Notes: generated from the letters alone by a model not told the origin. 57,187 nucleotides of DNA from Polymyxa betae (GCA_003693705.1 RBZT01000820.1:1-57187), one strand, 5' to 3'; positions 37,892 through 51,360 are shown, counted from the first letter of the stretch. Made by a program: numbers and translations.

Positions 37892-39682
37892 TCAGACATT
37901 TTCGTTCTCAATTTCGCTCTCATCAGAACTGCTATCGAGTTCCGTTAGGAATTGAGTTTCCGATGCCGTGTCTGATCTGAGATGCGACGTGGCAGCAGTT
38001 TGAGAATAAACTTCCGATGTCATTACTTGGATTCTATCAAGTAGAGCAACTGCCTGAGCATCCACCTGAACGAATTCATCGCTGGAAATCTGGAAGCACG
38101 ACCAGAACGGCATGTGCGTTCTTTTTACATCGGAAATGACTTCCAGCAGTTCGAGGGAATCCAATGACTGCAAACGGGTTAATTAACAGGAAGACTACGA
38201 GATAAATATTTACCTCGGTCAGGTCAAAAATCTCACCCGATTCAAGCCCATCAAGAAGCACCTGGACGCATCGAGTTGCGCATGCGCTGATGGCATCCAG
38301 ATTGTAGCCACCTTCCAACGCGAGCACGATTCTCGGCTGTACCTCGGCGAGTGCAGCTGTCATTTTACCGAAACCCGATGGTGAAACGGCCATGCCACCG
38401 CTGTAAAAAATCAGGGTTCATTTTTAGCGGCTCTCAATGGACCCACAGAGGATCACCAAGAGCAGCGTCAAAACCAGCTGATACGATAATCAAATCCGGA
38501 GCAAATTCCTTGGCCATGGGTATAAAGATCTCATTCATCACAACAATGTAGGCGCCGTCTCCCACATTGGCATTCGGTAAAGGGACATTGACCTAGAGCA
38601 AAATTTTACCATAAAGATGGCAAAACCAACAAACTTACACTGAAACCTTCGCCATCATATTCACCCACATCTTCTACGAATCCAGTGCAGGGATAGAATC
38701 CACAGCCGCGATGGATAGACTGGAATAGCACAGTTCTATCTTCATAAAAGATCTCTTCCGTTCCATTGCCTGATAAACGAATCAGACTGATATCAGCTAG
38801 CATGAACCTTCAGAACAATACCATGATGGACATCCCAGTCGAATATCAAGATTCTTTTGATAAGAGAATGGCGTTTTTGTATTGTTTTCGCTGCCATCCA
38901 AATTATTTAATGCTAGTGACTTTAGTAGACCGCCACCTGCCTGCAATCGCAACATTGTTGAAGAGACAGAATCCAGACGGGCCATTAAGTCCAGCATGAT
39001 GTCCAGGCGGTCTTAATACAGAAATCCCGTTGTCTAAACTACCCGAGACAACTCTATCGCAGAGGTCTTCAGAACTTATTAGCAAAGAACATCTGGCAAT
39101 AAGAGATTTACCAATTAAGCCACCAGCTGCAAGGAGCGCAGCGGTTGCCGACCCTGGGCCGAGATATGTATCAGAATCAAGCATTTTATAGGAAGGACAT
39201 CCATCCTGATCGGCTGCGGCAATCTCAGGCGAAACGAATCAGAAATAGTCTGAAAATCGCAACCTTCAAAATCCAAGATCGAATCTATATGAGATTCGGA
39301 ATGGCAAGTTTTTAGTTCATCTAAAGTGGCTTTACGCGCTTCAACCCTAATACAGCGATCTACCAGCCCAGATCGTAGAAGTTCATCCTAAGGGATGTTC
39401 AGAGGCATCCCGACGGTATGAGCAAGTCTATGTACCCAGATGGCTATCGTCCTTTGCGGACGCTCGGTATGAGACATGCCATCGGGAAGGCAATGGCCGC
39501 TGCATCGTTCATCATAGACGATGCCGGTCGGCATCACCTGGGCTGAAGACAAGATCGATGGCCAGCGACGGTCTTCGTCTGTGATTTGCGCACGTTCCTC
39601 AGAAAGCTCAGCGCAGATTTCACTGAAACAGGGAACGAATCGTAATTTGTACAATTTACTGAAGGGTCGAAAAAGTCTTCAT
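37892..39682 (-). CDS. Class II histone deacetylase
   Basis: Zinc-dependent deacetylase. A first exon MKTFSTLH from the ATG at 39682 joins across a 37-bp intron to the segment with TGIVYDERCSGH, the class II N-terminal signature. Further landmarks in order are GPGSATAALLAAGG, RPPGHHA with the active-site His pair, DWDVHHGNGT (zinc-binding Asp/His), FAPDLIIVSAGFDAA with the second zinc Asp, and LALEGGYNLDA, which keeps the catalytic Tyr that class IIa enzymes lack. The C-terminus is acidic and Ser-rich. It has about seven exons, with introns mostly 40-60 bp. Hda1/HDAC6-like enzymes are the nearest type. The first exon is the least certain part. Confidence 0.88.
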
Positions 39683-39995
39683 TTCAAGCTACGACGACGA
39701 AGCGGGACCATCTGTTCAAGTTCGCCGAAGGGACTCAACATGGACAAAGCGGCCTGATCGGATTTGCCCATAAATCGTGGAATGTCTTCAGAAAAGAGCG
39801 TCAAATGGTTTTGCATGGCAATCATGGTCTTCTTGTATTTGGGTGTCGAGCCTTTCTAATTAATATAAGCCATCAGCGCAGGAACGCGTTGGCCTCCCAA
39901 TTGCGTACAAACTAAACATCAAGATAAAAAGCCTGATTGTAAAAATAAAGTTGCCACGCTGGCACCCAGTTGCAGCCTTACGTGACATCTGGGGT
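39679..39995 (-). CDS. Small conserved-looking protein directly upstream of the HDAC
   Basis: On the minus strand an ATG-TCA-C exon (near 39990) is followed by an intron, a short exon ending near 39880 and a terminal exon of about 50 codons (39679-39850). The terminal exon encodes a Lys-rich start (STPKYKKT), MQNHLTLFSEDIPRF and LSPFGELEQMVPLRRRS. The total is about 70-80 aa. The TGA overlaps the proposed HDAC ATG (sequence ATGA). The amphipathic, non-repetitive composition suggests real coding sequence. No family is recognised. It might instead be an upstream exon set of the HDAC gene if that start is misassigned. Confidence 0.45.
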
Positions 39996-40294
39996 CGGGG
40001 ACGGGGGTGCCCACCCCAGACTGATCAGAGGGAACCGGACCAAGGTCGTGCCGGCAATGTTATCATGCGGGCCAACGAATCTCTGACTTGTGACAGTTGG
40101 ACTCTACAATGGGATATGGGTGGCCGCGCCTGGCCGAGCCCAGCACTTGGGCTAGAAATCAAGGTCCAAAGGGTCGAGTTCTGCGGTACGGAGTAAGTTG
40201 CTGTTGTGTGTCTTGCTATTGTCTGTTGGTGAGTGTGGCGGCTTATCCAATTTAACCGGTTCGAGTTTATCGTCGGCGTTGGCGTGTGCCAACG

Positions 40295-42117
40295 ATGTCG
40301 GGCTCCGCTTTGTACGAGTCGTCGCCCGTATCCTCGTCAATCGCCGGCGTTCTTGGCCATGAAGTCGATGGCAGCGGATCACCTGTTAAGGTGCAATCCT
40401 ACGAGTTTCGGCGTGACTTAGTTACGAGCACTTGGGAATCAATCAAGGTCGGAAGCCTAGACTGGCATGAGATTACATCGCAACATTCCAATGCGCTCGT
40501 CGTTCGTGTTTCGTCGATAGTCAATGAAAACGAGCCCGACGAAGTCATGGAGCGGTTACATCGTCAGGATTTCGCCGCCGACGCGCCTCAACCCGCCCTT
40601 CACGTTGTTTGTATGTTTAAAGAGTTCGCTGTATCGGAATCATCACCTGTTCGATTCACTGCAAACTTTCTGTTTATTTTCCCGGAACTGGGTAACGCTC
40701 TGCCGTCTCAGTTCAAAGCTGGTAAAGCGCTCGTCAAAGATTTTGGTCGCTGAACTCATCGCGAACTTTAGCTATTCGAAAGGTGTTATCGGATCGCTCT
40801 ATCTCTTATATAACGGCGGAAATGCTAGGGAGTTTTCTAGCAAGGCGTGATTACGAAGCTCATGCTATCACGAAGCAAGAGGCACAGGAAAAATTGGCCC
40901 AATTTATCCACGACCGCGAACCCTGCTCTTCGTTCTTTTTGAAAATGTCCCCGGTTGTCCCTGAATTCTGTAGGCTACTGCTGTTAGAGCTTTCTGAAGG
41001 TCTACATGAAGTTTAACCCCTCTAAGATATTTGTTTTGAAATTCAGTAGGCGATGCTCGGGAGCTCATCGGTGTTCGTGCGATCCATAAACTTGCCATCT
41101 CTTGTACGTCTTCGTCGATGGCATCGCAGCACAATTTCCTGGAGACGATGGCGGTCATGAAGACTGGCGTTCACCCAAATCATTGGAACTTCGTAGTCTT
41201 TAAGACGCTGATGCGATTGGCGACGAAGAACGACAGAATGCAACGCAAACATTCCTCGTCAGTGCTTTCGTGCCACGTCTCAATGCGTGACATTTTATAC
41301 TGTGCCATCGTTGCAGCCAAGGCGATTCCCGGGGACAGAACGACAAGTGTCAGGTCACCGAGATGCTCGATTTGATTGCTGACTCCCACCTCGACCCTCT
41401 TGAGAAACTGGCTGTAAGGATAATCTCTTCGGCCGACGGAGGCGACAGGTACCGGAATCTGGATTCAGATCTCTCCGATCAGGATAAAGAGCAGGTAACT
41501 GAGATCGCAAATTTCAGCTCCTTAGTCATATCTAAAATGCTGTTGCGTTTTTTAGGAAGCGCTTGTTGATTTCATGGTGCGAACGATCACTTCCGAAAAA
41601 GATTATCTATCCAATGAAGACTTCAAGGTTTTGTGTTGGTCTCATAGTGTGTATGATTGCTGATTATGGTACAGAAACTGCTAAACATGATTGAGGATGG
41701 ACGTCCTGCCGCTTGCCACCTAACCGGGGTTCTTCTCGAAAAATGCATCGAAGAGGAGAATTTCAATATTGGATGGCGGGTTGCATCAACCGTCGAATCA
41801 GTTAATGAGCATACAATTGAGGAGGTCAGTGCCTGAATTTGCACACCTTTGCTCTAAGTGTTGTTCATTCTCTTTCAGGTTGTCACACTTTGCTCGAAAG
41901 CGTTCTTCAAATACAGCCGCAATCAGCAGCAAGAAGCGAACAAGTGGTTTAACCGCGTCAAATGGTGTCTATTTCTTGAAGGCTCTTTGTTGATCACTAA
42001 GCAATATTCAGGTGTTTTGAGCGACACCATAAACTTCTTGGGAAGTATCCTTCTGGTTTGGCCCTACATGTTGCCGCTCATCGACGTGATTTCGACCTTT
42101 GCTGGCGATGGTTCCTG
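40295..42117 (+). CDS. Multi-exon helical protein of unknown function
   Basis: The ATG at 40295 opens a frame of about 150 codons (Ser-rich start, then mixed helix and strand). Further coding blocks follow in shifting frames: 40783-41014, 41055-41380, 41363-41510, 41670-41830 and 41880-42117. They are separated by putative 40-60-bp introns. The blocks are mostly alpha-helical with LLEK, VTLCSKAFF and WPYMLPLID helices, which suggests a HEAT- or MIF4G-like helical scaffold. No family is recognised. It may continue into the PAM2-motif gene that follows. The junction at 42118-42169 fits GT-AG, but the frame after it is ambiguous. Exon edges are approximate. Confidence 0.5.
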
Positions 42118-42169
42118 GTAATTGTACTTCACATCTCAGTTTGATGGAGAATCTCAATTTTTTACGCAG

Positions 42170-43496
42170 GCGAAGAAAGAAGATCGTGCATTTCGATTTT
42201 CGGCACACCATACTTCCTCTATTTTAAAAGCCGCTTCTTATGCACCAGAGCCTTCATTGCATATGAAAGAAGTCTTACAAGTACTCAACAGTTACCTTTG
42301 TGTAACTATAGGCTAAACTTACGCTTTAGGCTTACGATATGACACCGACTAATCAGAAATCGGCATTCGTATTTGAGCCCTTAGTCCATTTGTGGAATTC
42401 TACGAGCTCGCGACGCGATGAATACCGGGCTTTCTGGGCGACGATCGAATCTGATCTTCGGGCATATCTGGAGCGAGAGCTTAAGGATCCTGATCCACAG
42501 GACAGGAAGATGAGGAAACTGGTCCATTGGGACCGTGTTTTGGCCGCATGGTCGATGGAAGGCAGCGACCCAAACGCTATGGGGCTATATCCAATCTCTC
42601 TGAACCCAGATGCCCATGAAAATGGGCGCCGGGGTCGGCATGCGAACAGTACCTGGACCCCTGCTTCGGCCCATTGGAATAGGAACCCTGCATTCACCGC
42701 TGTCAATGTCCATAGCATGAACTTGTATGGGCACGTTCTCAAGCACTCCAACGTTATGGATGAGGTCGGTTGAGCTTTTATTCTTTTATTGATTCTCTAA
42801 TTCGCTATAGAATGCATATAATCGCACCAGTCCGGTCTACCACCCACATCTGGCTTACCCAGGGTATTCATCTCTCTGGAAATCAGCAGAACATGTCAAT
42901 AACGGAATCACGGGCGGCTCTAGTGTTTGGCTGAATTCGTCTCCATCTGGATCGACTTTGACTCTGGACGCGTCTGCCGCTGCATTTCGCCCAGGCGGAA
43001 ATGTCGCTGCGACCTGGAGCAACCAACAACCGGCCAACAAATTCAGACACGGGCATATCCATAATCCTGCTGACGGTTTGACTGTTTGCGTTTGCTTTCA
43101 AAATGTGCTCAAACTTCGTCCTTAGAACCGCTGGTAGACTGGTCAGCTGCGACTTCTGTTGTTGGGCGATCATCTCCTTCTGTTGGCTCTGTAGCGTCTC
43201 CATCCAGCGCGCCGTCTCCGATCCACGACTATCGCCCAGCGTTCACAAGATCATTTGCCGATCCTGACATGAATTCGAAGCAACGGCAGACGCGGTTCAG
43301 TGACTCTGTATGCAACTGATTTGAAGCTGATATTGGATCTGATTTACGTCTGCAGTCCAATCCTTCGACGGAGCTTACCGAAAGAGAGGAAGGTGCCCCG
43401 TTTTCTGGCAATGGCGGTGTTTCTGATCTATGGCCTGCACGTAGTCCCCATTCATCAACGGCCTCTTGGCCTCATGCTGTGGGTTTACCTCTATGA
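42170..43496 (+). CDS. PAM2-motif protein of unknown function (possibly the 3' part of the preceding gene)
   Basis: Coding blocks run from about 42170 to 42286, then from 42336 (GCT-TAC-GAT-ATG) to about 42771, and then three more exons to the TGA at 43494-43496. The joins are introns of about 50 bp, each keeping frame. A helical, acidic region (about 42370-42570) precedes a Trp/Asn/His-rich segment. At about 42946-42993 the peptide STLTLDASAAAFRPG fits the PAM2 pattern (L-x-x-x-A-x-x-F-x-P) bound by the MLLE domain of poly(A)-binding protein. An earlier SLNPDA resembles half a PAM2. The C-terminus is Ser/Pro-rich. A role in mRNA translation or decay is inferred only from the motif. Confidence 0.5.
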
Positions 43497-43765
43497 AAGC
43501 CTAAATTGTCTGTCTGTCTCTCTGTTTATTGCGTGTACGAAGCGGTTATCAATGTCCCGTTCTTCAAAATTCGCAAAACCATCTATTACAATTGCCCAGC
43601 TTTATATTTAGTTACTATGTTTTAATTCCAATACTTACTATCTTTAAATAATACAAGAATCGACCTTATTTTATGTCTATTTCCTGCAGCTTCAGTTTGT
43701 GAATAGACGGTCTGAAACCCAACTGTTTGACAAATTAAACAATATGTATGATTTATTTGCAAGCT

Positions 43766-45012
43766 TCAATTTGTCAGCAAGCGCTTTGAATATCCCGCTG
43801 TTCGACACATGGGGCAAACAACACGGCCCGGAACGAACTCTTCAAACGAATTTAAGCACCTTTCATGGAAAACATGTCCACAGCTTGTCAGATACCGAGG
43901 CTTATTTGGTAACAGTGCCATCATACAGATTGGGCAATCATCATCGAGTCTGTGGTCAGCCTATGTTGAAATTGAGTTCCAGACTCTTAACGGTGGTGTG
44001 ACCTTAAGGCAACCTGTTGTCTTATCTGTTCCCAATCTACTGTTGGCTTTAGCCTTTCGTCAACTTCATCGAATGTAATTCGACTGATATGAAGATTGCT
44101 GTCAATTTCAGAGAATAGAGCGAGAATCTCATCAGAGGAAGACAACGTTTTCAACACGAGATTGTCAGTGGCTTCGCCCAACTAAAATCTCGATCGTGAG
44201 GGGGCCAACTGAATCTACAGATTGAACATGACCTTTCGAATCAAAAACTTTTGTTTTAGGCGATGATCGGCAGGCTCATAATTGCTCCATATTTCACGAA
44301 AGGCCTTCCTTTCTCTGAATCCTCGATAACAGGATTGTATCCGAATGGCACAGCGGACCGTATAAAGTTGAGCGCCATCAGATATGGCAGTCTGTAACGA
44401 TTACGCATCAGATCATCATAGCTGTGATTGCCACCCACACTATACTCGAAAGTAATCGGATGTGCGACATAATGGGCAGATTCGGGCGTCGGAGAACCTT
44501 TCCAGGCTGCGAAGACAAGTCTTGTGGAAGGTATGAGAACAGCTCAGCAGCACCTAGGAACGTTTAGTTCAACGATCCCTGGCCCGATCATGCAGACTTG
44601 GTTATTGGCGGTTTTGAAATATTCATGGCAGATGGCACAAGGGTGATTGCTATCGTCTCTGCTTAGAGAAGCATGGCGAATTGCCTCCCATTCCTCTAAG
44701 GTCGGACCCGCTGCTGGCCCTGGTTCGATACCGATTTTCTGGCCTTCAAGAATGACAAATGTGGACGAGTGTGCCGATATCAGATCACCTAAAGTCGGCT
44801 GCTGTTGTCGACGTCGTGTCCCTCCAGGTCTTCGACTTCTGATAGGATCTAAACTCACGTCCAAATCCTTTGCGATTCTATGCAAAGGCAATCAGCAAGA
44901 ATTTTCGAATCGGCAAAAGTGTCTGACTTTTGCTGCAAAGCTGCACTTATAAGCACCGAGCTATATTCTGACTTTGACTGAGCGGACATACTTCAATGAT
45001 TGTTTCGATCAT
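43766..45012 (-). CDS. RNF32: RNF32-like double RING-H2 and IQ-motif protein
   Basis: RNF32 is a putative E3 ubiquitin ligase with two RING fingers flanking an IQ motif, expressed in testis in mammals. In order: EGQKIGIEPGP and LEEWEAIR; first RING starting HPCAICHEYF and, across a 47-bp intron, VLLSCSHTFHKTC with CPLCR; DGAQLY followed by the IQ motif (IQSCYRGFRERK); a helix LFSEIDSN with DWEQIRQQ; then a second RING across a 53-bp intron (43961-44013), DCPICMMALL, TSCGHVFHERC and CPMCR, ending at TGA 43766. This order and the flanking helices match the family closely. The first exon is uncertain. An ATG at 45012 or about 45060 could start the protein through a short exon. Confidence 0.87.
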
Positions 45013-45136
45013 GGGGCCAGCATTACCTACCGGTTTTCTCCGACCTGGCTGCGATCTTATCATGGGACAGCACCAATGGCCTGTGACCTGCATGATCATC
45101 TCTACGACTAACACAAATCCGCCAACAGTGTTTATT

Positions 45137-46594
45137 TCATCGAAAAACACTGAGATTGCTCAATTCTTGTTTGTCGTTCTCGAAATCGATCACGTCATCT
45201 TCGGTTCCAATCGGGATCTCCAACTGCTTCATGATATAGATAGCTTTGACAAACTCGATGAAGTTGAACTTGTCTTTGGCGGTCTTGTCGAAATCCAGAA
45301 CGATTCGAGCCATATCGTCTTCAGTCGGACTGAGTCCAACATCTGCTAATAGCTCTGCTAATGTCAAAGTATCAATCCCATGTGATCCATATTTTTCACA
45401 AGTTTCTTCAAACAGCCTAAATCCGAATATAAGCGACTTTTTCTCCAATCATCCCCTCGACACCGACCTTGACAAATCTGATAGTTCCTGTTTATCGAAC
45501 AAACACTCGATGTTCAGCACAGGCATGGATCTGACAGCGGATCGAGCTGTCTGAATATCATGAAAGCGTGTCGCTACGATCTTCTCAGGGTCGCACACAG
45601 TCAGCTAATCAGGAGCGAATTGAGTTTCCAAACCACACGAGCAACATGCAGGTTACATTCGGCAATGGAACTGGATCAGTCGCCAGGCTTTGCTCATCGA
45701 TGGGCCCGAATACGCCGCATTGGGCAACGCCTCGCACCCATTCGCCCTCGTAAACCATGCCGCGGTCACGATAAAAAAACTGCCCTTTGCCTTCCTTCAA
45801 GCTGTTTCTCCATTCGCCAACATATTCATTGCCGTTCACTGCGAAACAGATTGTCAGCCGAAGACAATACCCAAACGATGCCGAGCGACCTTGGATATGC
45901 CTTCCCCAGCCACACATTCTGCCATCGACCCAGCCTCCAATGTATAAGTCGCCGGAGACCATGATCTCGGTGCCCTGTCCATGACGGACGCCGTTTCTCC
46001 ATTCGCCTTCATACCGATTGCTGCAATCACCGTTAACGCCGGCGTCATTATATCGCAGGCACGAACCCGTTCTTGTAATAATAGGTGCCTAATCCGTGCT
46101 TTAAATCATAAGCCCAACCGCCCGAATACACTCGATGAAGCTTTTGATCGGGTCCTTGGATGTAATAAATCCCATTTCCATGGCGGCGATCTTGTTTCCA
46201 ATCACCTATATTGCTGTGACTACCCTCGACATAATCGCATGACAATCAGGTGACCTTCGTATTTGCTTCCATTTGGCCATATGTGAATACCGAAGCCATC
46301 GCGCAGGTTGTTTTTCCAATCGCCAACGTAGGAACTGCTGATCTGCCAAGTCTTATCTCTTTGACTGTGCTGCGATTTTAATGCGATTCGCTGCTCGAGG
46401 CTGAACTTTTTTTCTTGAACCCAGTACATGCATTTCCTCGATCCTGATTTGAAAGATTCTGCATTCGGATGCCTTCTAAGCCCATCAGTGTTCACCAAGT
46501 CTGGCCTCCCCATATCGTCATCGGCCTGCATCGTACTCATAGGACCAACACAAAAATCATCAAGTACAATTCGATCGTCTAACCATTTTTGCAT
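45137..46594 (-). CDS. MORN3: MORN3-like protein fused to a C-terminal EF-hand-like region
   Basis: MORN repeats (GxYxGxWxxGxxxGxG) bind membranes or scaffold flagellar and cortical structures. The ATG at 46594 starts about 85 residues without repeats. Then come roughly six MORN units spread over exons joined at GTCACC, GTTCGT and GTCGCT donors (about 46255, 46070 and 45880). After the last unit (MVYEGEWVRG) the MORN3-specific end (A-x-CGVF and PVPLPN, then DPE) is present. Where MORN3 normally ends, a 51-bp intron near 45470 leads in frame into about 95 residues with LTLAELLADVG and FDKTAKDKFNFIEFVKAI, which look like a degenerate EF-hand pair. TGA is at 45137. Confidence 0.82.
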
Positions 46595-47913
46595 TTTAGC
46601 CTTAGCAAAAAATTCATCAGAGCATGTTTAATGAATTGAACATTTAATGAATCTTCTTCATACAGCGTGAAACATGCCTTGCTGTAGCGCTATCTATTAG
46701 ACTTACAGGACTGTGAGAAGGGACAAGTTCTTAGTCATTAATATTGTAGAATCATTATACAAGGGAGTGAATTATAGTATCAGCGTTGCCAGCTGAAGCC
46801 GGCCGTCTGCATGCGTCTGCATCTGCTACCGTCCTTGATGATCCCAAAGCAACGTATGATATCGTTTCAGAGTGTGTTTGGCAATCACCCTTGTTCCGCA
46901 ACGGAAGGTTTCGGCAATTTTGCAAAAAAGGACGTTTGGCATTTAAAACCGAGGCTCAGCTTCAGTTTTCAAAACTGCACCAAAACGGGAGTTTTTTGTA
47001 TGGATCTCGTAGAGTGGGTCAGCTTCTTCGTGACAGCTTGGTACGTCACCGCGTATCTGCTGAAAGAGCCATCTCGCACCTGCAAATTGACGGGGCAGGA
47101 ATCTCAAGGACAGCCACGACCGTTTCCGCCAAAATATTCGCATAATGATATTTCTAGAAAGGTTTCTATTGCTAGGCGTGCCAGCAAAGACCGGGAAAAT
47201 TTCGGTTATTCTGTGAAAACCCCAAAAGACATTCAAATTTTCGCACAAAAACATACCCTTTTGGTAAGTACGACACGTTACAAACCAGCAGACCAGCAGA
47301 TTCCACGAAGATTTAAATGAGATTAAAAAACATACAAAAACATTTCTGTAGAAACCCATGAATGAAATCATTTAATTCTTCTGGTCTGTCGATCTGTTGG
47401 TCTTCATTATAATAATTTCTCACAGACTTTATTGAAATTTATGGAAACTGTGCGAGCTTATGATGCTGTCCCTTTTTTATGTACTGCAAAGGATGAAATG
47501 CTTCAAGAGACTTGGCGTTATGAAGATTACGTTTGCAGTCATCCACTCCAAACTGGGAGAAGGGACACATGTAGACCAACCGGACTAAGACTGGTCCCTT
47601 TTCCCAGTAATGAGTAATCACAGAAAGCCTTTTTTCCTTAGGAATCACGAACTTAAACGAAGCTGGGAGCATCACGGGAAATAGCAACCGAAAGAGCAGC
47701 AGCAACGATGGCGGGACGATCATTACAAGTTTTGAAAAAGGCGCCGCCTCCGTCACCAGTAATGCGATGAGATAGACATGAGGTGCGTCAGGGGTCTGAA
47801 TGCAGTAGAAGTCTAGACAGTATTGTTAGGCCATAGAGGCCAGTTATTGTCATCATTGTCTATAGACGTCGCAGTCGTTCAAGATCCCGGCGCTGAGACA
47901 GATACTGACGGCG
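46595..47913. other. 1.3-kb region without a recognised gene
   Basis: This lies between the divergent MORN3-like (minus) and CDK10 (plus) genes. Frames of 119 aa (46786-47145) and 169 aa (46811-47320) overlap in different phases. Neither has a domain, a repeat or good composition. The region may contain decayed repeats or long promoters. No terminal repeats or transposase signatures were seen. Confidence 0.5.
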
Positions 47914-49550
<1,637 letters not shown>

Positions 49551-49753
49551 ATTTACTCTGTTCTATTTTGTACATAAATCGTAATTATGAATAGTTCACA
49601 GCAACGTTTTGAACTTTTCTTTGTGGGATTCCGCCACATCGAATGGGAATTTGATGTTGTAACATAACATGTGATGTTGCATATTTGATGATCACGGTGT
49701 TTTGTGTTTTCTGTTAAGTGGAGTTGACACAAGATCTCCATTGATTGAGGGCA

Positions 49754-51075
49754 ATGCAGCCGATGGTCAAGGTGAGATCCTTTCCCCGATACCAGCCTTT
49801 TCATCTGGCTGAACGAATTGCAATGACAGAGCCTGTTCGGGTTCGGGAGCAGTACGACGATCGATGTGGAGTTCGGCGACCAGGCCAGCATTCAACGTGT
49901 GCCGGTCAAGGATCTCAGCGACCTGAATTCGAAGGTCGAGCTGCCGTTGTTCATGAACCTGGATAATATTACAGGTGTTGTCCATGTTAAGATACGGCCC
50001 GGGAAGAAACTCGAACATCAGGGCATCAAGATTGAGCTCATTGGTCAGGTTGGCAGATGGACAGAATCGTTGCGTGTTGGGCTTCATATCTGAGAACGAA
50101 TAGGTTGAGCTGACACAAGAAAGGGGAACACCGAAATACGTCTTCTTATCGCTGCTGAAAGAACTGGAACAACCTGGTGAAATGGTCTCTGTTTTTATAA
50201 GACGGTGCTGATTCATTGTCTGAGCTCTGTTGTTCAGACGAACTCGAAATCGTACAAGTTCGAGTTCAGCCATGTCGAGAAACAGTATGAGTCGTATCGC
50301 GGCCGTAATGCTCGCCTTCGATACTTTGTTCGGGTTAAAATCCCTCGACAATACGCCACCTCGTATAAGCCGGCTCTGTCATCTATTTCGACGTCTCCTG
50401 ATTCGATGTCTGCAATAGAATCACAAAAGAATTCGATTTTGCGGTCCAGAATATTATCGAAGCGCCCGAAATCAACAATTCCATCAAAATGGAAGTGAGG
50501 TGGTTTCTTATCATGATTTGGCTATTTTTCTAACGGATATCAACAGGTCGGTATTGAAGACTGCCTGCACATCGAGTTCGAATACGACAAAGATAAGTAT
50601 CATCTGAACGATGTCGTCATCGGGAAGATCTATTTCCTGCTAGTTCGAATCAAAATCAAGCAGATGGAACTGCAGATTCTACGAAGAGAGTCAGCAGTAC
50701 TTCGTCCTTCGTTTTACCGATTCTAAACCTGTATAGGACGATTGGAGTTGGTACCAATGTGCATAACGACACCGAAGTTTTAGGAAAATACGAAATCATG
50801 GATGGCGCTCCGGTTCGTGGTGAATGTGTTCCAGTCAGGCTGTAATATGAAACCATTCTGGCAGTAAAATCGTTTCGCTGATCGGTTCCTGGATCAGGTT
50901 CATGGAGGCGTACGACCTGAGCCCGACCATGAAGGACGTCTACAACAAGTTCAGTGTGCGATATTTCCTCAACCTGGTCCTGATCGACGAGGAAGATCGG
51001 CGATATTTCAAGCAGCACGAGATCCAGATCTGGCGCCAGGATCGCCAATCCAATACCGGCGTCGCTGCATCCTAA
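49754..51075 (+). CDS. VPS26: Retromer subunit VPS26
   Basis: VPS26 is the arrestin-fold subunit of the retromer cargo-recognition trimer on endosomes. A first exon (MQPMVK, ATG 49754) joins across a 55-bp intron to SLFGFGS and IDVEFGDQ. Family landmarks then follow: [40 protein letters not shown] with [27 protein letters not shown] (across an intron), [57 protein letters not shown], and [16 protein letters not shown]. The protein ends soon after, without the long disordered tail of some homologues. One intron uses a GTCAGC donor. TAA is at 51073-51075. Confidence 0.95.
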
Positions 51076-51096
51076 CAAAATTGTCACCAACTATTA

Positions 51097-51306
51097 AACA
51101 GTTTTAGATCGTCAAGACCGTAACTTTGCAAAATTATTTTGATCCTCTGCTGGAATCTGCTTATCTGCCTATGTCGAAATTTTGTGATTATTTCTGATAA
51201 CAGTTTCAAATCATCAGGATCGTAACTTCGCAAATTATTTCTTTTCATTAATTGGTCTTCTGTTGCTTATCTGCTTCTGTCGAGATTTTGTGGTTATTTC
51301 TAATGA
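51097..51306. repeat. Imperfect ~105-bp tandem duplication
   Basis: Two diverged copies lie head to tail, about 51097-51198 and 51199-51306, between the VPS26 stop and the TOM7 start. Shared blocks in the same order include AACAGTTT, GTAACTT-GCAAA, CTGCTTATCTGC and GATTTTGTG-TTATTTCT. Differences are scattered substitutions and small indels. The region is non-coding. Confidence 0.7.
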
Positions 51307-51360
51307 GAGGTGTTGATATTGAGTTGGTTCGAAATCGACTAACTGCGCCGGTCATCAGAC

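Noticed and set aside
46786-47320. Two overlapping plus-strand frames of 119 and 169 aa
   Set aside because: Mutually exclusive frames without domain, signal peptide or repeat. A gene was not supported, though decayed coding sequence is possible.
49767-50351. Minus-strand frame of 194 aa across VPS26
   Set aside because: The plus strand carries unmistakable VPS26 blocks over the same bases, so this is its shadow.
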